Below, piece after piece: positions 17,037 to 24,055 of a stretch of DNA of 64,000 nt (the stretch's first letter is position 1; the number at the start of each line of letters is the position of its first letter). Under the pieces are notes generated by a model, which was not told where the DNA came from, made no database searches, and was given only the letters and a program-made list of their open reading frames with translations. The stretch is from SVTX01 sp045658225 (GTDB lineage: Bacteria; Bacillota; Clostridia; Oscillospirales; CAG-272): NCBI GenBank assembly GCA_045658225.1, contig JAZOUO010000068.1:5231-69230 (forward strand). The letters run 5' to 3'. The translations under genes and the position numbers were made by a program.

Positions 17037-18164
17037 TTAGCGTGCTATAAATCCGATGATGAGACCGCCAACTACCGCGGATGCTATCTGACCTGATACG
17101 TTAGCTCCTGCCGCGTGCATAAGCAGGTGATTGCAGGGGTCTTCCTTGATACCCATCTTTTCAACTACTCTCGACGCCATGGGGAATGCGGAAATACCTG
17201 CCGCGCCTACCATGGGGTTTATCTTTTCTTTTGAGAAGAGATTCATTATCTTTGCGCACATAATCCCGCCAAACGTGTCGAATACGAACGCGAACAGACC
17301 AAGAACCATAATAATGAGAGTCTCAACTCTCATAAATGCTTCGGCTTTCATCTGGAAAGAGATCGTAAGACCGAGAAGGAGAGTTATAATGTTGGAGAAA
17401 GATGTCTGCGCCGTGTCGGAAAGCGATCCGAGGACGGTACATTCACGCAAGAGATTACCGAACATAAGCATACCGACCAGCGACAGTGAGCCGGGGGCGA
17501 TAAGTCCCGCAACTATGGAAACTGCGATGGGGAATATGATCTTTAAGACCTTGGGAACCTGCTTTGCGTTGTAGTGCATTCTTATTAGACGTTCCTTTTT
17601 TGTGGTGCAAGCCTTGATAACTACGGGCTGCACTATGGGCACAAGCGCCATATACGAGTACGCCACCACCATAATAGGTCCGACGTAGTTTGACATAAGC
17701 CTCTGTGCAACCATGATGGACGTAGGTCCGTCAGCCGCGCCTATAATTGCGATAGACGCCGCATCGTTTACGGGGAAGCCTATCATTGCCGCGAGTATCA
17801 TTGTGACAAATATACCGAGCTGTGCAGCGCCGCCAAGTATAAAGAGTTTGGGGTTGGCAAGCAGTGGGCCAAAGTCGATCATTGCACCGATACCTATAAA
17901 CAGAAGCAAAGGCATAGCCTCTCCTGCCTCAATTCCGACCTTGAAGAGCTGGGCGATAATTCCCTCGCCCTCGACTGCAACCGCCGAGAAGGGAAGATTG
18001 ACAAGTATTGCACCAAAGCCCATGGGGAGCAGAAGCGCGGGTTCCATATCCTTTTTGATTGCGAGGAATATCAGTACGGTGCCGATTATCCACATAGCTA
18101 CCATTTTCCAGGTGAGCGCGCCAAAGCCTTCGGTCAGAAAGCTTAATTCATTAAGAAAGTCCAT
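17037..18164 (-). CDS. oadB: Na+-translocating decarboxylase, beta subunit
   Basis: Integral membrane subunit that couples decarboxylation of a carboxybiotin to Na+ export (OadB/MmdB/GcdB family). 375 residues, about eleven hydrophobic segments. Diagnostic stretches are the first re-entrant loop AAIIGAADGPTSI-type motif (SIAIIGAADGPTSIMVAQ, about residues 138-155), which holds the essential Asp, and AGANVSGQIASAVVGG near the end. The window has no alpha or biotin-carrier subunit, so the substrate (oxaloacetate, methylmalonyl-CoA or glutaconyl-CoA) cannot be told. It is preceded by a riboswitch-like leader with an intrinsic terminator. The ribosome site GGAGG lies 6 bp before ATG. Confidence 0.92.
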   Translation of the reverse strand: MDFLNELSFLTEGFGALTWKMVAMWIIGTVLIFLAIKKDMEPALLLPMGFGAILVNLPFSAVAVEGEGIIAQLFKVGIEAGEAMPLLLFIGIGAMIDFGPLLANPKLFILGGAAQLGIFVTMILAAMIGFPVNDAASIAIIGAADGPTSIMVAQRLMSNYVGPIMVVAYSYMALVPIVQPVVIKACTTKKERLIRMHYNAKQVPKVLKIIFPIAVSIVAGLIAPGSLSLVGMLMFGNLLRECTVLGSLSDTAQTSFSNIITLLLGLTISFQMKAEAFMRVETLIIMVLGLFAFVFDTFGGIMCAKIMNLFSKEKINPMVGAAGISAFPMASRVVEKMGIKEDPCNHLLMHAAGANVSGQIASAVVGGLIIGFIAR

Positions 18165-18180
18165 TTCTACCTCCGCAAGT

Positions 18181-18214
18181 AAAAATTCGGGTATGCGCTA
18201 AGTCATACCCGAAT
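18181..18214 (-). terminator. Riboswitch expression-platform terminator before oadB
   Basis: ATTCGGGTATG and CATACCCGAAT (11 bp, 8-nt loop) are followed by TTTTT on the minus strand, 10 bp before the oadB ribosome site. Its 5' arm shares two bases with the closing helix of the upstream aptamer, as expected for a transcription-control riboswitch. Confidence 0.85.
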
Positions 18215-18342
18215 GAAAGCATAGTTTTCTCATAATATAACCTGGCATACGTATATTATGAGTCTCGCAATTTAATACAAGCCAAGCTCTTATGAGCCGG
18301 TGATTGTTGACTTGCAACGCAATGCGCCTGCTACTCCCTCAT
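18213..18342 (-). promoter_or_regulatory. Candidate yybP-ykoY (Mn2+) riboswitch aptamer upstream of oadB
   Basis: Read on the minus strand. The 5' arm AUGAGGGAGUAG (18331-18342) pairs with CUAUGCUUUCAU (18213-18224), closing the element. Inside are GUCAACAAUC followed by CCGG, then UUGCGAGACU (core at 18262-18268), then an 11-bp stem CUCAUAAUAUA/UAUAUUAUGAG. GGGAGUAGC in the 5' arm, GCGAGAC in the second loop and a UxUGCxUU-type 3' strand are the hallmarks I recall for yybP-ykoY Mn2+ sensors, where the GGAGUA and GCGAGAC loops dock around Mn2+. The aptamer lies between a strong promoter and a terminator. A different ion-sensing RNA class, such as the DUF1646 Na+ riboswitch, cannot be fully excluded by eye. 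Confidence 0.72.
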
Positions 18343-18356
18343 TTTTTATTCAAATT

Positions 18357-18385
18357 ATTTTAACACGGCAACGGGATTTTGTCAA
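18357..18385 (-). promoter_or_regulatory. σA-type promoter of the riboswitch-oadB-oadG transcript
   Basis: Perfect TTGACA, 17 bp, TAAAAT on the minus strand, with CGTGT before the -10. Transcription would begin about 10 bp before the aptamer. Confidence 0.8.
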
Positions 18386-18400
18386 CCAAAAATGATAAAA

Positions 18401-18616
18401 TTATTCGCCGTCGGGCGCGATGTATTCCGTAATGTCAATAGCCGAGAGCTTTTGCTGGTTAAATTTGCCCTTTGTGCGCTCGAAATACTGGATATTGTTG
18501 CGGAGCATAAACACAAACTGATTATTAGGGGTTCTGCCCTCAGCCTCGGATATATAGATGAGCTTGCGGAGCAAATCCTCGGAGAGACGTACTGTTATTT
18601 CGGGTTGTTTTTTCAT
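18401..18616 (-). CDS. Ribbon-helix-helix (Arc-like) DNA-binding protein
   Basis: 71 residues. The first 45 fit the ribbon-helix-helix pattern: a short β-strand (PEITVRLSEDLLRKL), helix A, then GRTPNNQFVFMLRNNIQYFE as helix B with the expected turn. The remaining 25 residues look disordered. Such proteins are usually dimeric repressors or antitoxins; there is no obvious toxin partner, because the upstream overlapping gene encodes a membrane protein. Its start overlaps that gene by 4 bp (ATGA), so the two are translationally coupled. Confidence 0.65.
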   Translation of the reverse strand: MKKQPEITVRLSEDLLRKLIYISEAEGRTPNNQFVFMLRNNIQYFERTKGKFNQQKLSAIDITEYIAPDGE

Positions 18617-19179
18617 AATTTCCAGTCCTTTTTCTGTGGTATTTCGGCGCGTCTTGCCGCCGAGTGATTAAGTCTTTTTATGTGAGCAAAGGCCTCGGGC
18701 GTGGTCTCAAAATACACTGCGCACTGATCCTCGCCCTCGGAAAAAATACCGTAGTAGATGTTGTCAGAATCAAGTGAGGAAATGAAAATATAGTCCTTGT
18801 GCAGAGTTTTGCCCTCCATTCTCTCAGACGCCTCGGGCGTGAAAAGACCCACTTCGTAAAAGGACTTTATATCAAGCTCGAGAGAGATTTTTCTGCGGGA
18901 CTTTGCCACTATCTTGGTTATTGTGAGTCTGTTGTCCAAAATGACACTTTCAAACTCTATATGCGTAAATCTCCAAGTGAAAAATATAAGAAGTATCTCT
19001 ACTCCTACGACTGCTATCAACGCAGGTATGAGCAGCATTGAGCCGTAGAATAGATTTACCGACAGTATGATTGCGGCGATGGGAAAAAGTATATATGCCA
19101 TAATGAAAAGCATCTTTTTTGTCAGCAGTTCCCCTGTGGCTTTCTGCTTGACTATATATTCGTAGCTTCCGTTTGCCAT
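18613..19179 (-). CDS. Two-helix membrane protein with PH-like C-terminal domain, unknown function
   Basis: 188 residues from the ATG at 19177-19179, chosen because GGAGGG lies just before it; the open frame is 12 codons longer. A cytoplasmic N-terminus (MANGSYEYIVKQKATGELLT) is followed by two membrane helices (about 24-46 and 50-70), then a β-rich domain (ESVILDNRLTITK, SRRKISLELDIKSFYEVG, DQCAVYFETTPEAFAHIKRL) resembling PH-like domains of YcxB/YdbT-type proteins. No catalytic motif is seen. It is coupled to the ribbon-helix-helix gene, whose start overlaps its stop. Confidence 0.6.
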   Translation of the reverse strand: MANGSYEYIVKQKATGELLTKKMLFIMAYILFPIAAIILSVNLFYGSMLLIPALIAVVGVEILLIFFTWRFTHIEFESVILDNRLTITKIVAKSRRKISLELDIKSFYEVGLFTPEASERMEGKTLHKDYIFISSLDSDNIYYGIFSEGEDQCAVYFETTPEAFAHIKRLNHSAARRAEIPQKKDWKL

Positions 19180-19396
19180 ACGCCCTCCGTTAAGATAAAT
19201 ATCTATAAGCGCCACGCAAGAAGCTGGCGACTGTAAACATTATAACACACAAAATGTCTTTTTTCAATCTTGTGCGGCAAAAAATATAAAAAAATAAATA
19301 AAAACGGACAAAACCGTCTTGATATTTCACCATGTGTGTAGTATAATTATGATAAGCCGCAGATGCGGCGAATAAATGATTATGCGAGGACACAAA

Positions 19397-19666
19397 ATGA
19401 AAGCAGTAATTACCGTGACGGGAAAGGATTCCGTTGGAATAATCGCAAAGGTCTCCACAGAATGCGCAAAGGTCGGAGCAAATATTCTTGATATTTCGCA
19501 GAGCGTTCTCTCGGACTATTTTGCTATGATAATGCTTGCGGATATACAGTCGCTCATGCTTCCTTTTTCCGAGTTTGTTGACAAAATGGGAGAGCTTGGA
19601 CACGCAATGGGACTTGAGATCCACGTAATGCACGAGGATATTTTCAACACGATGCATCACATCTGA
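19397..19666 (+). CDS. ACT-domain protein, UPF0237 family
   Basis: 89 residues forming a single ACT-type βαββαβ fold: MKAVITVTGKDSVGIIAKVSTECA, ANILDISQSVLSDYFAMIML and LGLEIHV-like MGLEIHVMHEDIF. ACT domains bind amino acids or other small ligands. I start at ATG 19397, which has GAGG 9 bp upstream. It lies 15 bp before a UPF0210 gene; this pair recurs across Firmicutes and archaea, so the ACT protein is probably its regulatory partner. Ligand unknown. Confidence 0.88.
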   Translation: MKAVITVTGKDSVGIIAKVSTECAKVGANILDISQSVLSDYFAMIMLADIQSLMLPFSEFVDKMGELGHAMGLEIHVMHEDIFNTMHHI

Positions 19667-19681
19667 AAGACGGGCTGAACA

Positions 19682-21040
19682 ATGGTAAATACTAAAGACA
19701 TACTTGAAACTATAAATATGATACGCGAGGAAAACCTCGATATCCGTACCATTACTATGGGTATCTCGCTTTATGACTGCGTGAGCGAGGACGAGGATAG
19801 ACTTTGCGAAAAAATTTACGATAAGATAACAACCAAAGCTGAAAAGCTTGTAGCTACGGGTTGCGGAATTGAAAAGGAATACGGCATTCCGATAGTTAAT
19901 AAAAGAGTGTCCGTGACACCCGTGTCTCTCGTGGGTGGAGCTATCTCTCCCGAGGGATATATAAAGGTGGCAAAGACTCTTGACAGAGCTGCAAAGACTC
20001 TTGGAATAAACTTCATCGGCGGTTTTTCTGCGCTTGTGCAGAAGGGTATGACACAGGGTGCAAAGAATATGATATCCGTAATTCCCGAGGCGCTTGCAGA
20101 AACGGACTTTGTTTGCTCGTCCGTAAACGTCGCATCTACCAAGGCGGGAGTCAATATGGATGCAATACGCCTCATGGGTCAGACAGTGAAGCGTGCGGCA
20201 TATCTCACACGCGACAAGGACTCGATAGGCTGCGCAAAGCTCGTGGTGTTTGCGAATGTCCCCGAGGATAATCCGTTTATGGCGGGAGCTTTCCACGGGG
20301 TCGGAGAGGACGAATGTGTAATAAACGTAGGCGTTTCGGGCCCGGGCGTTGTAAGCTCTGCTATACAGAGAGCAGGGGACTGTGACCTGTCCGAGCTTGC
20401 GGATATAATCAAAAAGACTGCATTTAAGATAACCAGAGTTGGTCAGCTTGTGGCAAGCGAAGCGTCAAGACGTCTTGACGTGCCATTTGGAATTGTTGAC
20501 TTGTCTCTCGCGCCCACGCCCGCGATAGGCGACAGCGTGGCACACATACTTGAAAATATGGGACTTGAGTCTTGCGGATGTCACGGCACTACTGCTGCAC
20601 TTGCTATGCTTAACGACGCTGTTAAGAAGGGCGGAGTTATGGCATCAAGCCACGTTGGAGGACTTTCGGGTGCGTTTATCCCCGTGTCCGAGGACGCAGG
20701 AATGATTGCGGCTGTGGAGCGAGGCGCGCTGACGCTTGAAAAGCTTGAGGCAATGACGGCGGTATGCTCGGTTGGGCTTGATATGATAGCTATTCCGGGT
20801 GACACAGACGAAAACGTTATCTGCGGAATTATTGCCGATGAGATAGCGATAGGAGTTGTTAACACAAAGACAACCGCGGTGCGTGTTATTCCTGCCTACG
20901 GCAAGGGAGTTGGCGACTGTATAGACTACGGCGGACTGCTCGGTCGTGCGCCCATTATGGACATAAACAAATATTCCCCTGCTAAGTTTATAGGCAGAGG
21001 AGGAAGAATCCCCGCGCCTATACATAGTCTGAAGAATTAA
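19682..21040 (+). CDS. UPF0210/DUF711 (PFL) family protein
   Basis: 452 residues, a full-length member of UPF0210. Typical wording: ETINMIREENLDIRTITMGISL at the start, GFSALVQKGMT and GVSGPGVV in the middle, and LAPTPAIGDSVAHILE. The fold is remembered as glycyl-radical-like (PFL-like) but it has no glycyl-radical motif or activase beside it, so it is unlikely to be an active radical enzyme. Function unknown. It is paired with the ACT gene upstream and a small membrane protein 16 bp downstream. Confidence 0.9.
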   Translation: MVNTKDILETINMIREENLDIRTITMGISLYDCVSEDEDRLCEKIYDKITTKAEKLVATGCGIEKEYGIPIVNKRVSVTPVSLVGGAISPEGYIKVAKTLDRAAKTLGINFIGGFSALVQKGMTQGAKNMISVIPEALAETDFVCSSVNVASTKAGVNMDAIRLMGQTVKRAAYLTRDKDSIGCAKLVVFANVPEDNPFMAGAFHGVGEDECVINVGVSGPGVVSSAIQRAGDCDLSELADIIKKTAFKITRVGQLVASEASRRLDVPFGIVDLSLAPTPAIGDSVAHILENMGLESCGCHGTTAALAMLNDAVKKGGVMASSHVGGLSGAFIPVSEDAGMIAAVERGALTLEKLEAMTAVCSVGLDMIAIPGDTDENVICGIIADEIAIGVVNTKTTAVRVIPAYGKGVGDCIDYGGLLGRAPIMDINKYSPAKFIGRGGRIPAPIHSLKN

Positions 21041-21056
21041 AATGGAGGAAAATAAT

Positions 21057-21350
21057 ATGAATGATATGATAGTTGAAAAAATTGATGAAATGAAGGACCA
21101 TGCATACGATGCATTGTTCGCAGAAAAGACGGAGCTTGAAAGAAAAAGAAATTTCTGGAGGGGGCTCTTTATCGTGACAGCGTGTATTCTTGGTGCGATT
21201 ACCATAGGATTTATTGTTTATACATTGCTCAAAAAGAAATTCAATAACAGACTTATGGCAAATCTCAAGGCGCATTTTTCCAGAGAGGTTGACGACCTTG
21301 ACTTTATCGACCTTGCAAGCGATGACGTCTCGGTAGATATGGTTGATTGA
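21057..21350 (+). CDS. Small single-pass membrane protein, unknown function
   Basis: 97 residues from the ATG at 21057, chosen for GGAGG 8 bp upstream. Residues 1-35 are acidic/basic and helical, then a short membrane segment about 40-61 (GLFIVTACILGAITIGFIVYTLL), then a Lys/Arg-rich turn and an acidic C-terminus. No recognised domain. Its stop overlaps the ATG of the PHP gene by one base, so the two are coupled. Confidence 0.55.
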   Translation: MNDMIVEKIDEMKDHAYDALFAEKTELERKRNFWRGLFIVTACILGAITIGFIVYTLLKKKFNNRLMANLKAHFSREVDDLDFIDLASDDVSVDMVD

Positions 21351-22096
21351 TGATACAGGATCTTCACAGTCACACGTATTATTCCTTTTGCAGTGGCGAC
21401 AGACCCGAGGATATGGTCGAGGGAGCTATCTCTGGCGGCATTGAGCTGCTTGGTATTTGCGACCACAATCACGGAATAGGAAACGCAAGATATGACGTTT
21501 TTTGCTATGAGGGCGACTTGGGGCAGAATTATTACAGGACGCTAGTGCGTTATTTTGACCATATGAATCTTATTAAGGAAAAATATGCAGACAAAATAAA
21601 CATTCTGCGCGGAATAGAGGTCTGTACGCATACTCATCTCAAGAGGACGGCACTCCCCGCGGATGCGGATATTTCGTTTTTTGACTATTGCTTGATTGAA
21701 ACTCTTGACGCGGAGGAAAATTTTACCGTCACGCGCGGAGATTTGTTTTCCTACGCCGAAAGATGCGGCTGCGGTGCGGTGGGTATTGCCCATACGGATA
21801 TGTTCAGCTTTATTGAGCGCAAAGGAGAGAAGCCATACGACTATTTCAAAAGAATGGCGGAGCAGGGTATATTCTGGGAGATGAATGTGAGCTACGATAG
21901 CGTACATAACTATCGTGAGCATCCCTATATGCTCAAGTTTTTTGAGGACAAGGAGCAGCAGGCGATAGTTAGAGAGTCGGGAGTGAGGCTCAGCGTGGGC
22001 TTTGACGGTCACAGAATAGCCGAATATCGCCCCGACAGAGTAAAAGAATACTGCAAAAAAATAAATGAGCTTGGAATAAAGCTCGCGTTTGAATAA
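21350..22096 (+). CDS. PHP-domain metal-dependent hydrolase
   Basis: 248 residues. The N-terminal DLHSHTYYS gives the first PHP metal ligands, followed by GICDHNHG (second motif), GIEVCTH (third) and a late GFDGHR. These are the metal-binding signatures of PHP phosphoesterases (histidinol phosphatase, polymerase-associated and YcdX types). The substrate is not evident, and no histidine-biosynthesis genes are nearby. I start at the ATG at 21350, overlapping the upstream stop as TGATG. Confidence 0.82.
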   Translation: MIQDLHSHTYYSFCSGDRPEDMVEGAISGGIELLGICDHNHGIGNARYDVFCYEGDLGQNYYRTLVRYFDHMNLIKEKYADKINILRGIEVCTHTHLKRTALPADADISFFDYCLIETLDAEENFTVTRGDLFSYAERCGCGAVGIAHTDMFSFIERKGEKPYDYFKRMAEQGIFWEMNVSYDSVHNYREHPYMLKFFEDKEQQAIVRESGVRLSVGFDGHRIAEYRPDRVKEYCKKINELGIKLAFE

Positions 22097-22097
22097 T

Positions 22098-22125
22098 AAA
22101 AAGCACGGAAATTTCCGTGCTTTTT
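22098..22125. terminator. Bidirectional terminator between the PHP and cyclophilin genes
   Basis: A perfect palindrome with arms AAAAAGCACGGAAA and TTTCCGTGCTTTTT between convergent genes. Confidence 0.92.
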
Positions 22126-22131
22126 ATTTGA

Positions 22132-22632
22132 TTATTCCTCAATAACCTCAACATTTTCGATTAAGACGGGAGTTCTGGGAACGTCCTCGTACCAGCCCCA
22201 GGAGCCTGTCTTGACGCCTGCGATCATATCAACTATTTCAATGCCCTCAATTACTTTGCCAAAGCCCGCGTATGCGCCGTCAAGGTGAGGTGCGTCCATG
22301 TGCATAATAAAGAACTGTGAGGACGCGGAGTTAGGCGCAGACGTGCGCGCCATAGAAAGCACACCGCGTGTGTGGCGGAGATTGTTGGACATAAATCCGT
22401 TGGAGATAAACTCGCCCTTTATGGACTGTGCTCTCTTTTCCTGGAATTCGGGAGTAAAGCCGCCGCCCTGTATCATAAAGCCTTTGATGACGCGGTGGAA
22501 TATAAGTCCGTTAAAGAAGCCCTCCTTTGCGAGTCCTACGAAGTTTTTAACCGTTTCGGGCGCCTTGTCGGGATAAAGCTCGGCAGTGATTGTGCCGAAG
22601 TCTGCTACTGTAATTTTAACCTTTGTACTCAT
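22132..22632 (-). CDS. Cyclophilin-type peptidyl-prolyl cis-trans isomerase
   Basis: Accelerates proline isomerisation in protein folding. 166 residues, cytoplasmic (no signal peptide). Core motifs: FHRVIKGFMIQGGGF (catalytic Arg), GVLSMARTSAPNSASSQFFI (Gln/Phe of the active site) and HLDGAYAGFGKV. It is compact, like bacterial PpiB. It is third in the leftward run DUF1836-mrnC-ppi, 14 bp after mrnC. Confidence 0.93.
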   Translation of the reverse strand: MSTKVKITVADFGTITAELYPDKAPETVKNFVGLAKEGFFNGLIFHRVIKGFMIQGGGFTPEFQEKRAQSIKGEFISNGFMSNNLRHTRGVLSMARTSAPNSASSQFFIMHMDAPHLDGAYAGFGKVIEGIEIVDMIAGVKTGSWGWYEDVPRTPVLIENVEVIEE

Positions 22633-22646
22633 TTTTTAGTATCCTT

Positions 22647-23045
22647 TCAATTATTGTCTATATTATTCAGAGAGTAAGCCTTGCAAAAAAGCTCGTCAAT
22701 ACGCTCATATCTTTCGCAAAAATACAGGTATCCGAAAAGTACCTCCATGCCCGTTGCGGCTCTATATTCCGCCGCGCTTGAGCTCTTGGGTACGTTGCCG
22801 ACCGACATGTTTCTGCCGCGCTTGAATACCGACTCCTCATCGGGTTCGAGTAATGGAAGAATATTCTGCATTGCTTGCGCCTGCGCGCTTGCCTTTACGA
22901 ATTTCTGTGACTCTCGGTTAAGGCTTCCTGAATGGGAAAACCCTTTATCTATAAGGAGTTTTCTGACCTTGAGTTCTATTACCGAGTCACCGAGATATGC
23001 CAGAGCCTCGGTGGATAATTCTCTTACGTTCTGCGCCACGATCAA
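22647..23045 (-). CDS. mrnC: Mini-ribonuclease III
   Basis: Processes 23S rRNA precursor ends in Firmicutes. 132 residues consisting of an RNase III catalytic domain without a dsRNA-binding domain. The signature is LAYLGDSVIELKVR (residues 15-28) with the catalytic acidic pair completed by late Glu residues, and GNVPKSSSAAEYRAATGMEVLFGYLY is the MrnC-specific block. In many Firmicutes it follows cysS; here its neighbour is a DUF1836 gene, overlapping by 4 bp. Confidence 0.92.
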   Translation of the reverse strand: MIVAQNVRELSTEALAYLGDSVIELKVRKLLIDKGFSHSGSLNRESQKFVKASAQAQAMQNILPLLEPDEESVFKRGRNMSVGNVPKSSSAAEYRAATGMEVLFGYLYFCERYERIDELFCKAYSLNNIDNN

Positions 23046-23851
23046 GCCTCCTCGGAGGATCTGTTATCCTCAAGCGCACGGTCGAGTTCCTTTTCAAACA
23101 CGGACAACTCATCCTCAATACTTGCGTCGGTCAGAGGGTGAGCCGCGTTCTTTGTCTTTGTGCTGTTGTCCTGTTTGGTGGATTTTTCTGCCTTCTTTTG
23201 AGCCTTGGCATCACGCTTGCCCTCTTTTTTGACTGCCTTGACACCCTTTTTGATCTCTCTCTCGCTTTCCTTTGTCGCCGCCTCGCTGCCCTCACTGTGC
23301 TGGGGGGCTATTGCCTCAAGCATAGCGTGGGCTATGGAGTTGTAATAGTCTGCCATAGCCACGACACCGAGTATGGCGGAGAAATAATCCATATCATTTT
23401 CAATGTCAAAGCTGTTGAGCTCTATCATTTCCTTGACTGCCTCGGGGCAGGTGACCTTAGACTTGCGGCGCATCTCGATGTACTTGTCGTACGTCTGCAT
23501 CAGCGCCTTGCTGTCTGCATTCTCAATAGAGTAGAAGACATCCATCGCGCCCTTTATCTCGGAAATTGAGTAGGTGTTTTTGAGAGAGTTGATCATAAGC
23601 ATCTGTATTATCTGCTCTTTGCTATATTTCTTTCCGGTTATTGGAGATATAAGTCCAGCCTTGGAATAGTTATTTACCATAGTCTTTGTGAGTGTTCGAT
23701 TGTAAAATCTCTCTGCGCCCTCGTGGGACTTGTCCGAAATAAGATGTACTATCTGATCGAGGTAAAGCGATATGGGTGGAATGTCGTCGCAGCATATCTC
23801 GGCGTCATTAACCGCATCTGAAAGTATGTTATCAAGCTCTTTGTAGTCCAT
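23042..23851 (-). CDS. DUF1836-domain protein, probable DNA-binding regulator
   Basis: 269 residues. The middle third (about 45-150) is the DUF1836 region, with RTLTKTMVNNYSKAGLISP and GKKYSKEQIIQMLMI reading like a MerR-type winged helix. The C-terminal 80 residues are Lys/Glu/Ala-rich and probably disordered. DUF1836 is annotated in Firmicutes without proven function. It is the first gene of an operon with mrnC and cyclophilin. The start ATG has only a weak ribosome site. GTGGTA repeats around its promoter could be its own operator. Confidence 0.78.
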   Translation of the reverse strand: MDYKELDNILSDAVNDAEICCDDIPPISLYLDQIVHLISDKSHEGAERFYNRTLTKTMVNNYSKAGLISPITGKKYSKEQIIQMLMINSLKNTYSISEIKGAMDVFYSIENADSKALMQTYDKYIEMRRKSKVTCPEAVKEMIELNSFDIENDMDYFSAILGVVAMADYYNSIAHAMLEAIAPQHSEGSEAATKESEREIKKGVKAVKKEGKRDAKAQKKAEKSTKQDNSTKTKNAAHPLTDASIEDELSVFEKELDRALEDNRSSEEA

Positions 23852-23903
23852 AAAACAATACCGCCTATAATTTTACGTGGTACATAATACCACTTTACCT
23901 TAT

Positions 23904-23932
23904 ATTATACCACATTTTTGAGAGTTTTTCAA
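23904..23932 (-). promoter_or_regulatory. σA-type promoter of DUF1836-mrnC-ppi
   Basis: On the minus strand TTGAAA, 17 bp, TATAAT with TGTGG before the -10. Confidence 0.72.
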
Positions 23933-23992
23933 GTGTGTTTTGAGTAATTTGATTTATTTTTTGTCCTTTTGAGGATAAGTTGAAAAAATCTC

Positions 23993-24021
23993 TTGATTTT
24001 TTCTGTCAACCGTTGTATAAT
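23993..24021 (+). promoter_or_regulatory. σA-type promoter of asnS
   Basis: TTGATT, 17 bp, perfect TATAAT, 35 bp before the asnS start. The leader is far too short for a T-box riboswitch. Confidence 0.7.
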
Positions 24022-24055
24022 AATGATATTAAAATGATTTCAAAGGAATTTTATT

